DNA of 60,652 nucleotides from WJJR01 sp964440935 (GTDB lineage Bacteria; Zixibacteria; MSB-5A5; WJJR01). A program made the translations under genes and the position numbers. The notes under the pieces were generated by a model. The model did no database searches, had not been told where the DNA came from, and worked only from the letters and a program-made list of their open reading frames with translations. Each line of letters starts with the position of its first letter. The first letter of the stretch is position 1. Of this stretch, positions 51,266 through 58,804 are shown one piece after another. The stretch lies in NCBI GenBank assembly GCA_964440935.1, contig CAYTTY010000019.1, forward strand, positions 1 through 60,652, in the 5' to 3' direction.

Positions 51266-52627
51266 ATGGACGGACTGCGCGTACTGGTTGTCGATGACGA
51301 GAAGTCGCAGCGCGAACTGATGGGCGGCGCACTGGAAAAACAGGGATATGCGGTTACCAAGGCGGGTTCGTTCGATGAGGCGCTGGCAGCAGCGGAAAAG
51401 ACCTTCTTCGAAATCGCGTTGCTCGATATCAAGATGCCCGGCGGATCGGGGCTTGATCTTCTGGAACAACTGAAAACATCCAATCCCGACTTGCAGGCGA
51501 TCATGGTGTCGGCGCACGGCACATTCGAACACGGTCTCGAAGCGATGAAGAAGGGTGCGTTTGATTTTGTCACCAAACCGATCGATTTGCCGCAGTTGAT
51601 GAATTTGTTGCAGCGCGCACAAGAGCGTCACTGGCTTCTTGCGGAGAATCACTATCTACGGGAACGGTTGGAAGAGCCGTTTCGCGACGACAATATCGTG
51701 TACAATTCCCCGCGCATGACCGAAGTGTTCTCGACCGTGAAACGGGCCGCGGAATCCGATACGACGGTTTTGGTGCGAGGCGAATCGGGTACCGGCAAGG
51801 AGGTTGTCGCGCGCGCGTTGCATCGCGCCTCCTCGCGAGCAGAGAAGAGCTTCATTGCGGTCAATTGTGCGGCGCTGCCCGAGACATTGCTCGAAGCCGA
51901 GTTGTTTGGCGCCGAGAAGGGGGCATACACCGGGTCGACGGCGCGGCGCATCGGACGGTTCGAGCTGGCGACCGGCGGCACGCTGTTTCTCGATGAACTG
52001 GGAGATGTCCCGGCAGCGATTCAGGCCAAACTCCTGCGTGTGCTCGAACAGAAGACATTCGAACGACTTGGAGGCACCGAAACCATCCGCTCGGATTGTC
52101 GCGTTGTCGCCGCGACGCATCGTAATCTCGAGGAGTTGGTTAAGCTGGGGACATTTCGCGAGGATTTGTACTACCGATTGAATGTCATCCAGATTCACAT
52201 TCCGCCACTGCGCGAACGTCCGGAAGATATCATCCCGCTGATTGAGACGTTCATCAAGCGCTTTAATCGTGACCGGTCCCAGCCGATCGAAGGGATCACG
52301 GCCGCTGCCAAGGATGCATTGCTGCGCTACAGTTGGCCGGGAAACGTGCGCGAGTTGTTGAACGCCGTGGAGCGCGCCTGTGTGCTCGCACGGGGTTCCG
52401 CACTCGATGTGAGCGACTTCCCCGTGACTGTCGCGGGAGGTGGCAGTACGTCTGGCGACGCGCCTGGTGGACCGGCGCCAACGCTCCCGATGGCGGAAGT
52501 CGAGCGACGACACATCATCCGCGCCCTCGAATACCACGACTGGGCGCTCGCCCAAACGGCCGACTCGCTCGGCATTCACCGCAACACGCTGCGCATGAAG
52601 ATGAAGGAGTATGGGATCGAGAAGTAG
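51266..52627 (+). CDS. NtrC-family sigma-54-dependent response regulator
   Basis: A 453-residue regulator. Residues about 1-120 are a receiver with intact acidic pocket (LVVDDEKS), phospho-acceptor Asp in ALLDIKMPG and Lys in VTKPID. Residues about 145-380 are the AAA+ domain: Walker A GESGTGKE, the sigma-54 loop GAYTGS (consensus GAFTGA), Walker B TLFLDELGDV and the arginine-finger region YYRLNVIQIHIPPLRERPED. The C-terminus is a Fis-type helix-turn-helix (ALEYHDWALAQTADSLGIHR, then NTLRMKMKEYGI). It activates sigma-54 promoters after phosphorylation. No cognate kinase is nearby. The chosen ATG begins the receiver; an upstream frame extends into repeat DNA and was discarded. Confidence 0.93.
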   Translation: MDGLRVLVVDDEKSQRELMGGALEKQGYAVTKAGSFDEALAAAEKTFFEIALLDIKMPGGSGLDLLEQLKTSNPDLQAIMVSAHGTFEHGLEAMKKGAFDFVTKPIDLPQLMNLLQRAQERHWLLAENHYLRERLEEPFRDDNIVYNSPRMTEVFSTVKRAAESDTTVLVRGESGTGKEVVARALHRASSRAEKSFIAVNCAALPETLLEAELFGAEKGAYTGSTARRIGRFELATGGTLFLDELGDVPAAIQAKLLRVLEQKTFERLGGTETIRSDCRVVAATHRNLEELVKLGTFREDLYYRLNVIQIHIPPLRERPEDIIPLIETFIKRFNRDRSQPIEGITAAAKDALLRYSWPGNVRELLNAVERACVLARGSALDVSDFPVTVAGGGSTSGDAPGGPAPTLPMAEVERRHIIRALEYHDWALAQTADSLGIHRNTLRMKMKEYGIEK

Positions 52628-52649
52628 CATTGACGCTGAATCACACTTG

Positions 52650-52760
52650 CTGTCATTCCCGCGAACGCGGGAATCCACTTTTTCACTCGACGAGATAGCA
52701 AGACACTGAATCCCCGCTTGCGCACTTCGCTCTCGCGAAATGCTTGCGGGGGTGACTGTA
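52650..52760. repeat. ATTCCCGC..GCGGGAAT dispersed repeat, second copy
   Basis: TGCTGTCATTCCCGCGAACG, then CGGGAATCCACTTTT, mirrors 48554-48590. The right part (GAATCCCCGCTTGCG, then GCTTGCGGGGGTGACTG) forms a second, related hairpin. It fills most of the gap after the NtrC-type gene. Confidence 0.65.
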
Positions 52761-53028
52761 ATGAGCTTCCGTGGGAGTGATTGTACCCGGATGTACCGTT
52801 GCCGCACCCAGTATCACACAAACATGTCAAACGCCTTGTGATACCGCACAGTCCCCGCCACACCCGTTAATGCCCCCAGCTGTAATTCCAAAATCATGAA
52901 TGCTTCGTCGGGACACTCGTGCTCCCAACGGATGCCGAATGGGCTCGCGCGTTGGAAACCGAAGCGTGGATAGTAAGTCGGATGACCGAGAACGAAGACG
53001 ATGCGATGGCCCGTGTCTGTCACCTGTT

Positions 53029-53396
53029 TTATAGCAATTGTCATAAATCCTTTCCGTTTGGATCTGGGTGCCACGGGCCTCTTGTGGTGAGTCCGCCGTG
53101 GCGGATCGAACCATCAGGCCCGTGCGTCCGCGTCTGCACAATCCCCCATCCACGGGCCTCAAGGGGCGTGTTGAAAAACCTGCTGTCTATCATCACCTCA
53201 GACTGGGGAGGGCGAGGCTCCCGCCGAGCCGCCGTGTGGAACATGCCGTTGCGGCTCGCCGGGAGGCTCGCCCTCCCGAAGGCTGTGATTCTCGGGCGTT
53301 TTGCAACACGCCCCTCAAGGCCCGTGGCACCCGGATGTCATCACGATACACACGGTGCCTCGCTTCTCCTCAATCGGAAATTTATAATGACAACCG
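53029..53396. mobile_element. MITE-like element inserted in the GNAT gene
   Basis: About 368 bases with no gene. The ends are imperfect inverted repeats: left TTATAGCAATTGTCATAAAT, then CCTTTCCGTTTGG; right, read inward on the other strand, ATAGAGCGGTTGTCATTATA, then AATTTCCGATTGAGG. Shared core TTGTCAT, then AAAT and TTCCG. The left 52 bases recur at 1-51, and the right half recurs at 14838-15018. Inside are AGGCCCGTG blocks in both orientations and a nested GGGAGGGCGAGCC palindrome. TATA at the outer end suggests TA target preference, as for Tc1/mariner or IS630-driven MITEs (inference). No transposase is in the window. Confidence 0.75.
53206..53278. repeat. GGGAGGGCGAGCC palindrome nested in the MITE-like element
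   Basis: GGGAGGGCGAGGCTCCCGCC and the inverse GGCTCGCCGGGAGGCTCGCC, then CTCCC, flank a CCGTGTGGAACATGCCG spacer. The long stem includes smaller hairpins. The spacer matches the copy at 44598-44672, which shows that this palindrome also moves or occurs independently of the MITE-like element. Confidence 0.65.
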
Positions 53397-53699
53397 CTCT
53401 ATCCCCTCGCAAACCATCAGCGATCCGACACCACGGTTCTGGTAGTCAGGCAGGACCGCCATACAACTGAGCGAGATCGCCAGTACGGTTCCGGAGTTGG
53501 TATTGATAACGCCAGGACTGAAGGCGATGTGACCGACGATTTGGTCGTCGTTCAGCGCGACCAGAGATGGTGTGAGTCCGTTGTCATCACGCAACGCGTC
53601 GACCAGACGGCTCTCTTCGGATCGGCCGAAGGCGGCATCATTCAAGGCTCGGATGGCGTCGATGTGATCTGGTTGCTCGGAGGCGATGGTGATGGTCAT

Positions 53700-54094
53700 T
53701 GGGTGTTCTCCCTGGATGTTCAACGATGGAGGGTGAGTGCGCTATACGTCAGGCGTCAATGCATGTTTCGTGACGCGGTGACATAGTCGTCACCCATGAC
53801 ATAAACGGCCGCGCACCCACCGGGCGCCGGAGACTCGGAAACTCGGAAAGGTGAGTTATGCTGGTCCCTGATGGATAAAGCCCCATCAGGGCCACGAGGG
53901 TGTCTCTGTTCCGGTGCCCATTTTCGGTGCGTGCTGTCCTCGACGCACAATTCCTCAACTAACGGATCCCACGATGCCCGGTTGCGGGAGTCCTTCTAAC
54001 TCATTGTACTATAATAAATAAGGGGGTCGCATGATCCCTTGGCACGGCTGTTGCCATTGCAGTCTTCGGAATGATATCGCAGGAGGATATGACC
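53700..54094. other. Intergenic region with a hairpin repeat
   Basis: No gene seen. The hairpin CCTGATGG/CCATCAGG at 53867-53896 is the inverted copy of 51047-51076. Nearby are tandem ACTCGGAA units (53832-53849). A perfect TATAAT at 54010-54015 has only a poor -35 region, so the promoter of the next gene is probable but not defined. Confidence 0.5.
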
Positions 54095-54958
54095 ATGACG
54101 AAACGACTCATACTACTGGCAGTGGCACTGGCCGCGACGATGGCTCTGGTTGGCTGTAGCGATGATGACGATGTCTACCGCTCCGACGTCGATCTGCAGG
54201 CACCGGCGACTCCGCGTGGAGTCTATTCGATCACCGGTGATGGTGAAGTGACGATTGTCTGGCTGGGCAGCGATGAACAGGACCTAGAGGGATACGTGGT
54301 CTATCGTTCACGCGATCTCGATGGCCCATACCACGAAATCGGCGAAGTCCTTGTCGATGACCTGCCGCTACGGCTGGAATTTGTCGACCGAAACGTGACA
54401 AACGGTCAAACTTACTACTACGCTGTGTCATCGTTTGATTACGCCGGCAACCTGAGTGAGCTGTCGTACGAAGACGTGTTCGACACGCCGCGACCAGCAG
54501 GGTACGGGGTGCGTCTGTATGCCATTGATGCACGCATCAGCCAGTCGGCATTCGATTTCTCGCGGTATTCGGTGACCAGCGGCGATGATCCGATGGCCGA
54601 CATTCTGATTTCGCGAGATGGCGATGCACTCTATCTCGAAGCGGTCGACCATCCCGACGTACTCACCGACATCCAGGATTTCGGGTACACCACCGATCTC
54701 GATGTGCTCGACTGGGCGCCGCCCGAGGGCTGGTCTCCCAACGGATGGGCCGAGTTGATCCTGGGCCACACGTACGCGATCTGGACGCGTAACGATCACT
54801 ATGCGAAGATTCGTGTCACGCGGATCACCAACGATTATATCGAAATGGACTGGGCGTACCAGATCGATCCGGGCAATCCTGAATTGAAGCCCGCCATTCC
54901 GCGCGACAGCACAAACGCCATTGCCACGACCGCTCGCAACGAACGCGAGCAGGGGTGA
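54095..54958 (+). CDS. Fibronectin type III lipoprotein
   Basis: A 287-residue lipoprotein with lipobox LVGC (MTKRLILLAVALAATMALVG). After a Ser/Asp-rich spacer, residues about 38-135 form a fibronectin type III-like domain (VTIVWLGSDEQDLEGYVVYR, then NGQTYYYAVSSFDYAGNLSE). The C-terminal 150 residues have beta character with no recognised family (AGYGVRLYAIDARISQSAFDF). It is followed within 51 bases by a DUF4384 protein and may share its transcript. GGAGGAT lies 8 bases before the ATG at 54095; ATGs at 54071 and 54089 are less well placed. Confidence 0.75.
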   Translation: MTKRLILLAVALAATMALVGCSDDDDVYRSDVDLQAPATPRGVYSITGDGEVTIVWLGSDEQDLEGYVVYRSRDLDGPYHEIGEVLVDDLPLRLEFVDRNVTNGQTYYYAVSSFDYAGNLSELSYEDVFDTPRPAGYGVRLYAIDARISQSAFDFSRYSVTSGDDPMADILISRDGDALYLEAVDHPDVLTDIQDFGYTTDLDVLDWAPPEGWSPNGWAELILGHTYAIWTRNDHYAKIRVTRITNDYIEMDWAYQIDPGNPELKPAIPRDSTNAIATTARNEREQG

Positions 54959-55008
54959 ACGATAACTGCAACCACGCCGGCAACGCGACTGAGAGGGGAG
55001 TGACAGTC

Positions 55009-56442
55009 ATGGAACGGACGAAAGCGAAACGGTGGAGCCTGCTGCTGGCCGGTCTTGTCGCCGTGGTGATGCTGGTACCGGCTGCCCAGGCAGATGACTA
55101 TGGCCGTAGAGGTATCGTGGTGCAGCCAACGCCGGATCACGATTTCCGGGTGTGGATTTGGCCTGACCGCGGTGAAGGGGGCGAGTATCTCCCGGGGGAC
55201 AACATTCGTATCAATGTCGAGGTCACGCGCAGTTGTTTTCTGATTCTGTACAACATTGACACGCGCGGCAATCTGCGGATTCTGTACCCCTACGATCCGT
55301 GGGATGACAATTATGTCGCAGCGGGCGAGGTCATTAGCTTCCCGCGTCCTTGGGACATGTACGAGTGGACTGTCGACGGACCGTCGGGGATCGAGTATGT
55401 GCAGGCGATAGCGTCAGAATTCCCGATTCGACCGCCCGACTGGCCGATCTACATGCGTTCGGTCAATCATGGCGGTGCGGTTTGCCTCGATCCGGAGCTG
55501 CGCGATTTCCGCGCCGGACGAAACCGTCTCGACTACATCCGGACCGTCAATCGCAAGATCACCGGACGGTACTGGGACTGGTGTGCCACGGACTTGGCAT
55601 CGTTTTACGTGCAGCCGCGGTACCATCGTCCGACTTGGCACGATCCGTGGCCCGATGTCTTCTACGGTGAAATCTACATCGGCTGGCCGATTGGCGGACG
55701 GATCTACATCGATGATGTGTATGTGGGAATCGCACCGCTGTGGATCCCGCGTCGTTATGGGCATGGACAGCATGTCGTTGTCTGCCGTGATGGTGGACGC
55801 GTGGTCCGAAAACAAACCGTGCATTACTATCCAAAGCGGCGATACAAATACACACACGTTCCGGTGCAGCGGGATGTCGTTATCGAGCGCGGCAACGTGA
55901 AACCGGGACGTCGCGGGGGCGTTGAGCATTTCAAAGTCGAGGTTGATCGGGATCGGCACCGGCGTGATGATCATCGGCTCCCGGCGGCCAATAAGCGTGG
56001 ACGCGGGGATGTGCATGTTGAGCGCCGGACGACCGTCACGCATGAGCGAACGCGTACAGTGGATCGGGATCGTGGCCAGAGCAGAGTCACGGTCGACCGC
56101 AGCCGAACACGCTCGGTCGATATTGATCGGTCTGTCTCGAAGCGGGCAACGAATTCTACAAGGAGCATGGAATCAGGCCGGACGGCTCGGCAAAGTGCAC
56201 ACAGCAAGGTGACGAACCGTCCGCGTATGGAAACACGGAACGACCGGCAGTCAGCACAGGTCTCGCGCTCGGCGGGTAAGAGTCAGCAGAGTATCTCAAA
56301 CGCTAAGCGGAACAGCTCGGTGAGTGCCAAGATCAAGAGCCGTGATCGCACAATTGAGCGTAAGGCCACGGTCGAGCGCTCGAAATCACGGACGGTGACC
56401 AAATCCCGGGCCAGGGAGACCTCGGGAAAACGGCGTAAGTAA
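55009..56442 (+). CDS. DUF4384 exported protein with Arg/Ser-rich tail
   Basis: A 477-residue protein with a signal peptide (SLLLAGLVAVVMLVPAAQA). Residues about 45-175 are a DUF4384 domain (FRVWIWPDRGEGGEYLPGDN, then IRINVEVTRSCFLILYNIDT, GNLRILYPYDPW). Next comes a PEGA-like segment (GWPIGGRIYIDDVYVGIAPL) that may bind surface glycan. From about 300 on the protein is basic and disordered: Arg, Ser, Thr and Lys dominate (RTVDRDRGQSRVTVDRSRTR), with no folded motif. The long positively charged tail suggests binding to an anionic surface polymer or to DNA (inference). GAGGGGAG precedes the ATG at 55009. Confidence 0.75.
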   Translation: MERTKAKRWSLLLAGLVAVVMLVPAAQADDYGRRGIVVQPTPDHDFRVWIWPDRGEGGEYLPGDNIRINVEVTRSCFLILYNIDTRGNLRILYPYDPWDDNYVAAGEVISFPRPWDMYEWTVDGPSGIEYVQAIASEFPIRPPDWPIYMRSVNHGGAVCLDPELRDFRAGRNRLDYIRTVNRKITGRYWDWCATDLASFYVQPRYHRPTWHDPWPDVFYGEIYIGWPIGGRIYIDDVYVGIAPLWIPRRYGHGQHVVVCRDGGRVVRKQTVHYYPKRRYKYTHVPVQRDVVIERGNVKPGRRGGVEHFKVEVDRDRHRRDDHRLPAANKRGRGDVHVERRTTVTHERTRTVDRDRGQSRVTVDRSRTRSVDIDRSVSKRATNSTRSMESGRTARQSAHSKVTNRPRMETRNDRQSAQVSRSAGKSQQSISNAKRNSSVSAKIKSRDRTIERKATVERSKSRTVTKSRARETSGKRRK

Positions 56443-56548
56443 CCGATTTGAAGCGTATATAGAGGGGAACAGGGAAACCTCTTTGACGGCGGGCGGATGT
56501 CGATATATCGTATGGGCATCACGCCCGCCGTGGAGAGGCGGACAGATC

Positions 56549-56974
56549 ATGAGACGGTTACTCACCATAGTTCTGCTGACAGTGTTTGTGACCTGGTCGG
56601 TCCCGGCGCTGGCGATTAACGCCAAGTCGAAGACCAAAGAACCGCAGCAGACCGAATCGAAACCGTCGGAGAAGGCTCAGCCGAAAACCGAGAAACCGAG
56701 CGGCGGCGAGTCCACTGAACGCTCGAAGAGCAACCTGCTCAATGCGCTGAAACGTCAGGTCACCGAGTCAAAGTCGAAGCCCGTGAAGTACGACAAGTTC
56801 CAGGACTCGAATAGAGACGGTGTCTCCGATAAGGTTCAGAAGCAGCATCCAGCCGCCGAATCCGCTCCCGCTGTTGCGCCCGAGCCGGCTCAGAAAGACG
56901 ATTCGGCCAAGCGCAAGACCACGCGTACCAAAGACACCAGCGAGAAGAAAAAGGGCGACGATCCGAAGCGCTGA
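56549..56974 (+). CDS. Exported Lys/Glu-rich low-complexity protein
   Basis: A 141-residue protein with a signal peptide (RRLLTIVLLTVFVTWSVPALA), then mostly low-complexity Lys, Glu, Ser, Thr, Pro (KSKTKEPQQTESKPSEKAQ). A short DSNRDGVSDKVQ piece (about 90-102) is a calcium-binding TSP3/EF-hand-like loop. GGAGAGGCGG lies before the ATG at 56549; an in-frame start at 56483 was rejected. Together with the Arg/Ser tail of the preceding gene it forms a pair of charged exported proteins, probably envelope or matrix associated. Confidence 0.6.
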   Translation: MRRLLTIVLLTVFVTWSVPALAINAKSKTKEPQQTESKPSEKAQPKTEKPSGGESTERSKSNLLNALKRQVTESKSKPVKYDKFQDSNRDGVSDKVQKQHPAAESAPAVAPEPAQKDDSAKRKTTRTKDTSEKKKGDDPKR

Positions 56975-57144
56975 GCAAAACGGTACTCCCACGATTCGCT
57001 TTAAGTGTGCCACCCTAAACGTGTAATGGTCATTGCGTTGATCGACGCGATTTCGCATCTTTACGTGGGCAGTAATGTGATGCGGGGCACAAGCCCTGCC
57101 AACGCTATAACAGACTTAATTCGCGTTCCGCGTGACCCCTCACC

Positions 57145-58164
57145 ATGGCGGATAACGAGCGCACCATCGCTGACTTTCTGGAATCGCCCGACGATTACCA
57201 TCGGTTCTTATCGTTCTTTGAACTGACCTTCCACATGGCGCGCGCCTATCTGCGGCGTCTGCAGGCACGTGGTTGGAAACTGCCGTTACAGGAGTATTCG
57301 GATGAGACCGGCATCGATGACTGCACGGTCGATCTCTTGGCGACCCTGTATCGCTCCGACAATGGCCGTCCGTACTATGTCATCCGCGATCACTTCGAGC
57401 GCTCAAACGCACAACACGACTCGCTCTTCGATCAGCTCAAATCGCTGGTGGCGGGACATATTCATCAGGAGTTGGATCGTGTCAAGAACGCGCTCAACGA
57501 GTCGGCATTTCATATTAAACGTCAAATAGTTTATGCGCTCAAAAGCGGCGACTACGAGGAAGTCTCTTTGGGCGCACTGCGGTGCTGGCGGTGGACCGGC
57601 GGCGGTGAGCCACGTCTTGATGGACACCCACTGGCCGACAAGGATCAAGTTCAGCAATGGGCATTGGCTGCCGTGCGTGAGCAGGCCAATATGCCGCAAC
57701 GCGTGCGTGCGGTCTTTGAATTGCTCCAAGAGGACACAACGTGTGCCACTGCGCTGCCACAGTATGCGCTGACCACGGCTTTTCGTGCGGTTCTGTGTGA
57801 TCCGGGTGACCATCCGTGGGGGATCCAGCCTCTGCCCGGTGGGGCTTATGTGAAAAACGAGCTGCGGCGACTTGCCGCGCTCGCCATCGAGCAGAGCAAT
57901 GACGAGTGCCTCGCCAAACAGGGCGAGAAGAAGGGATTGTCTGAGACGGTGTTCGACGCGTACGGGCGGTCGCTGAAGAATCTCATGCGGGATTGGATAG
58001 AGCACGGCGAGCACGACAAGATTCCGCAATACCTGTATGAACAGATCGACGGATTGGATTCTAAACAGTTTCTGAAGCTCTATAAGTACTCATTTGAGAC
58101 GCTCGTCGAGGATTGCAAGGAGCGGCTGCGGGAGATGGTACGCGCGAAGGGGCTGGAACCGTGA
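57145..58164 (+). CDS. Unrecognised helical protein, first gene of the Lon-like protease operon
   Basis: A 339-residue protein, largely alpha-helical, without signal peptide or membrane helix. The N-terminal 130 residues (FLSFFELTFHMARAYLRRL, then DDCTVDLLATLYRSDNGRP, and LFDQLKSLVAGHIHQELDRV) show a helical layout that faintly resembles divergent sigma-factor region 2 as found before zf-HC2 genes. No diagnostic sigma motif is present, so this is only a suggestion. The C-terminal part (FLKLYKYSFETLVEDCKERL) is also helical. The next gene begins 58 bases on and encodes an anti-sigma-like protein. No good Shine-Dalgarno stands before the ATG at 57145, but the preceding 170 bases are non-coding. 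Confidence 0.6.
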   Translation: MADNERTIADFLESPDDYHRFLSFFELTFHMARAYLRRLQARGWKLPLQEYSDETGIDDCTVDLLATLYRSDNGRPYYVIRDHFERSNAQHDSLFDQLKSLVAGHIHQELDRVKNALNESAFHIKRQIVYALKSGDYEEVSLGALRCWRWTGGGEPRLDGHPLADKDQVQQWALAAVREQANMPQRVRAVFELLQEDTTCATALPQYALTTAFRAVLCDPGDHPWGIQPLPGGAYVKNELRRLAALAIEQSNDECLAKQGEKKGLSETVFDAYGRSLKNLMRDWIEHGEHDKIPQYLYEQIDGLDSKQFLKLYKYSFETLVEDCKERLREMVRAKGLEP

Positions 58165-58222
58165 GTCGGCCTTTTTCGCTACGAATCTTCCATTTGGTCG
58201 CTAGTTGATACTCAGGGGCACT

Positions 58223-58804
58223 ATGCCAAACGAAACCCACCATCCCAAGATTGATGATCTGCTGCGTGTGAGCCGGCTCCCGCCGGAGCGGCGATCGGAA
58301 ATGTCGGATATTGTCGCTCATGTCGAGAGTTGCGACGATTGCCGTGCGCGGATCGCCGACTTCGAACACTGGGATGAAGCGATTGATGTATCGTGGGCCG
58401 AGGGCCTTCCCGACACGGCGAAGACACTGGCTGAAGACGTGTATCGTGACGGACAATCTGCAACGAGAATTGTCACGCTCATCCGCATGGAATTCCCCCA
58501 GGAGGATCGCGTGGCGCACCTCGCGGCGGATACAGAAACGGGCGAGGTTCAGCCGACAACGATCTCCACGTTCTATGCCGAGCGGCCCGAGGTCGTTGTG
58601 CGCGTGATGCGGGAGGCCGGTACCGGCAATCTCACGATTACAGTGATCGCCGATGATCCCCAGATCGCGCGAAATGCGATAGTGACAATCGGGAATGAAC
58701 GATTTGTCTGTGATGAATCCGGATCGTGCCAGGTTATTGTTGGTGTGACGTGCGACCCCGAGCGTGATCCGGTGCGGCTCGTGTTGCCGCCTACGACGAT
58801 ATGA
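58223..58804 (+). CDS. Zinc-finger anti-sigma-like protein without membrane helix
   Basis: A 193-residue protein. The N-terminus has HVESCDDC (His 33, Cys 37, Cys 40), the zf-HC2 zinc motif of anti-sigma factors. The rest is beta-rich (VVRVMREAGTGNLTITVIAD, then IARNAIVTIGNERFV), resembling a small sensor domain. Unlike the anti-sigma at 36912 it has no transmembrane segment. AGGGGCACT stands before the ATG at 58223, and the stop overlaps the start of the protease gene by 4 bases (ATGA). It could inhibit the upstream protein or be a substrate of the downstream protease. Confidence 0.7.
   Translation: MPNETHHPKIDDLLRVSRLPPERRSEMSDIVAHVESCDDCRARIADFEHWDEAIDVSWAEGLPDTAKTLAEDVYRDGQSATRIVTLIRMEFPQEDRVAHLAADTETGEVQPTTISTFYAERPEVVVRVMREAGTGNLTITVIADDPQIARNAIVTIGNERFVCDESGSCQVIVGVTCDPERDPVRLVLPPTTI

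Larger units (their letters stand above)
52814..53699 (-). pseudogene. GNAT acetyltransferase gene split by an inserted element
   Basis: The two halves of one YhbS-like GNAT protein lie on either side of an insertion. The front half (53699 down to about 53385) reads ITIASEQPDHIDAIRALND, then CMAVLPDYQNRGVGSLMVCE (acetyl-CoA loop), then GIER, and stops in the element. The back half (about 53025 down to 52814) resumes QVTDTGHRIVFVLGHPTYYP, then RFGFQRASPFGIRWE and DEAFMILELQLGALTGVAGT. Removing 53029-53396 would restore one frame close to the family's length. GGGAGAAC lies before the ATG at 53699. The gene is inactive unless the halves function alone. Confidence 0.85.

Noticed and set aside
54010..54015. 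Perfect TATAAT before the fibronectin lipoprotein gene
   Set aside because: The 17-base position upstream reads GGAGTC, and the nearest TTGCGG is 22 bases away, so no promoter was called.
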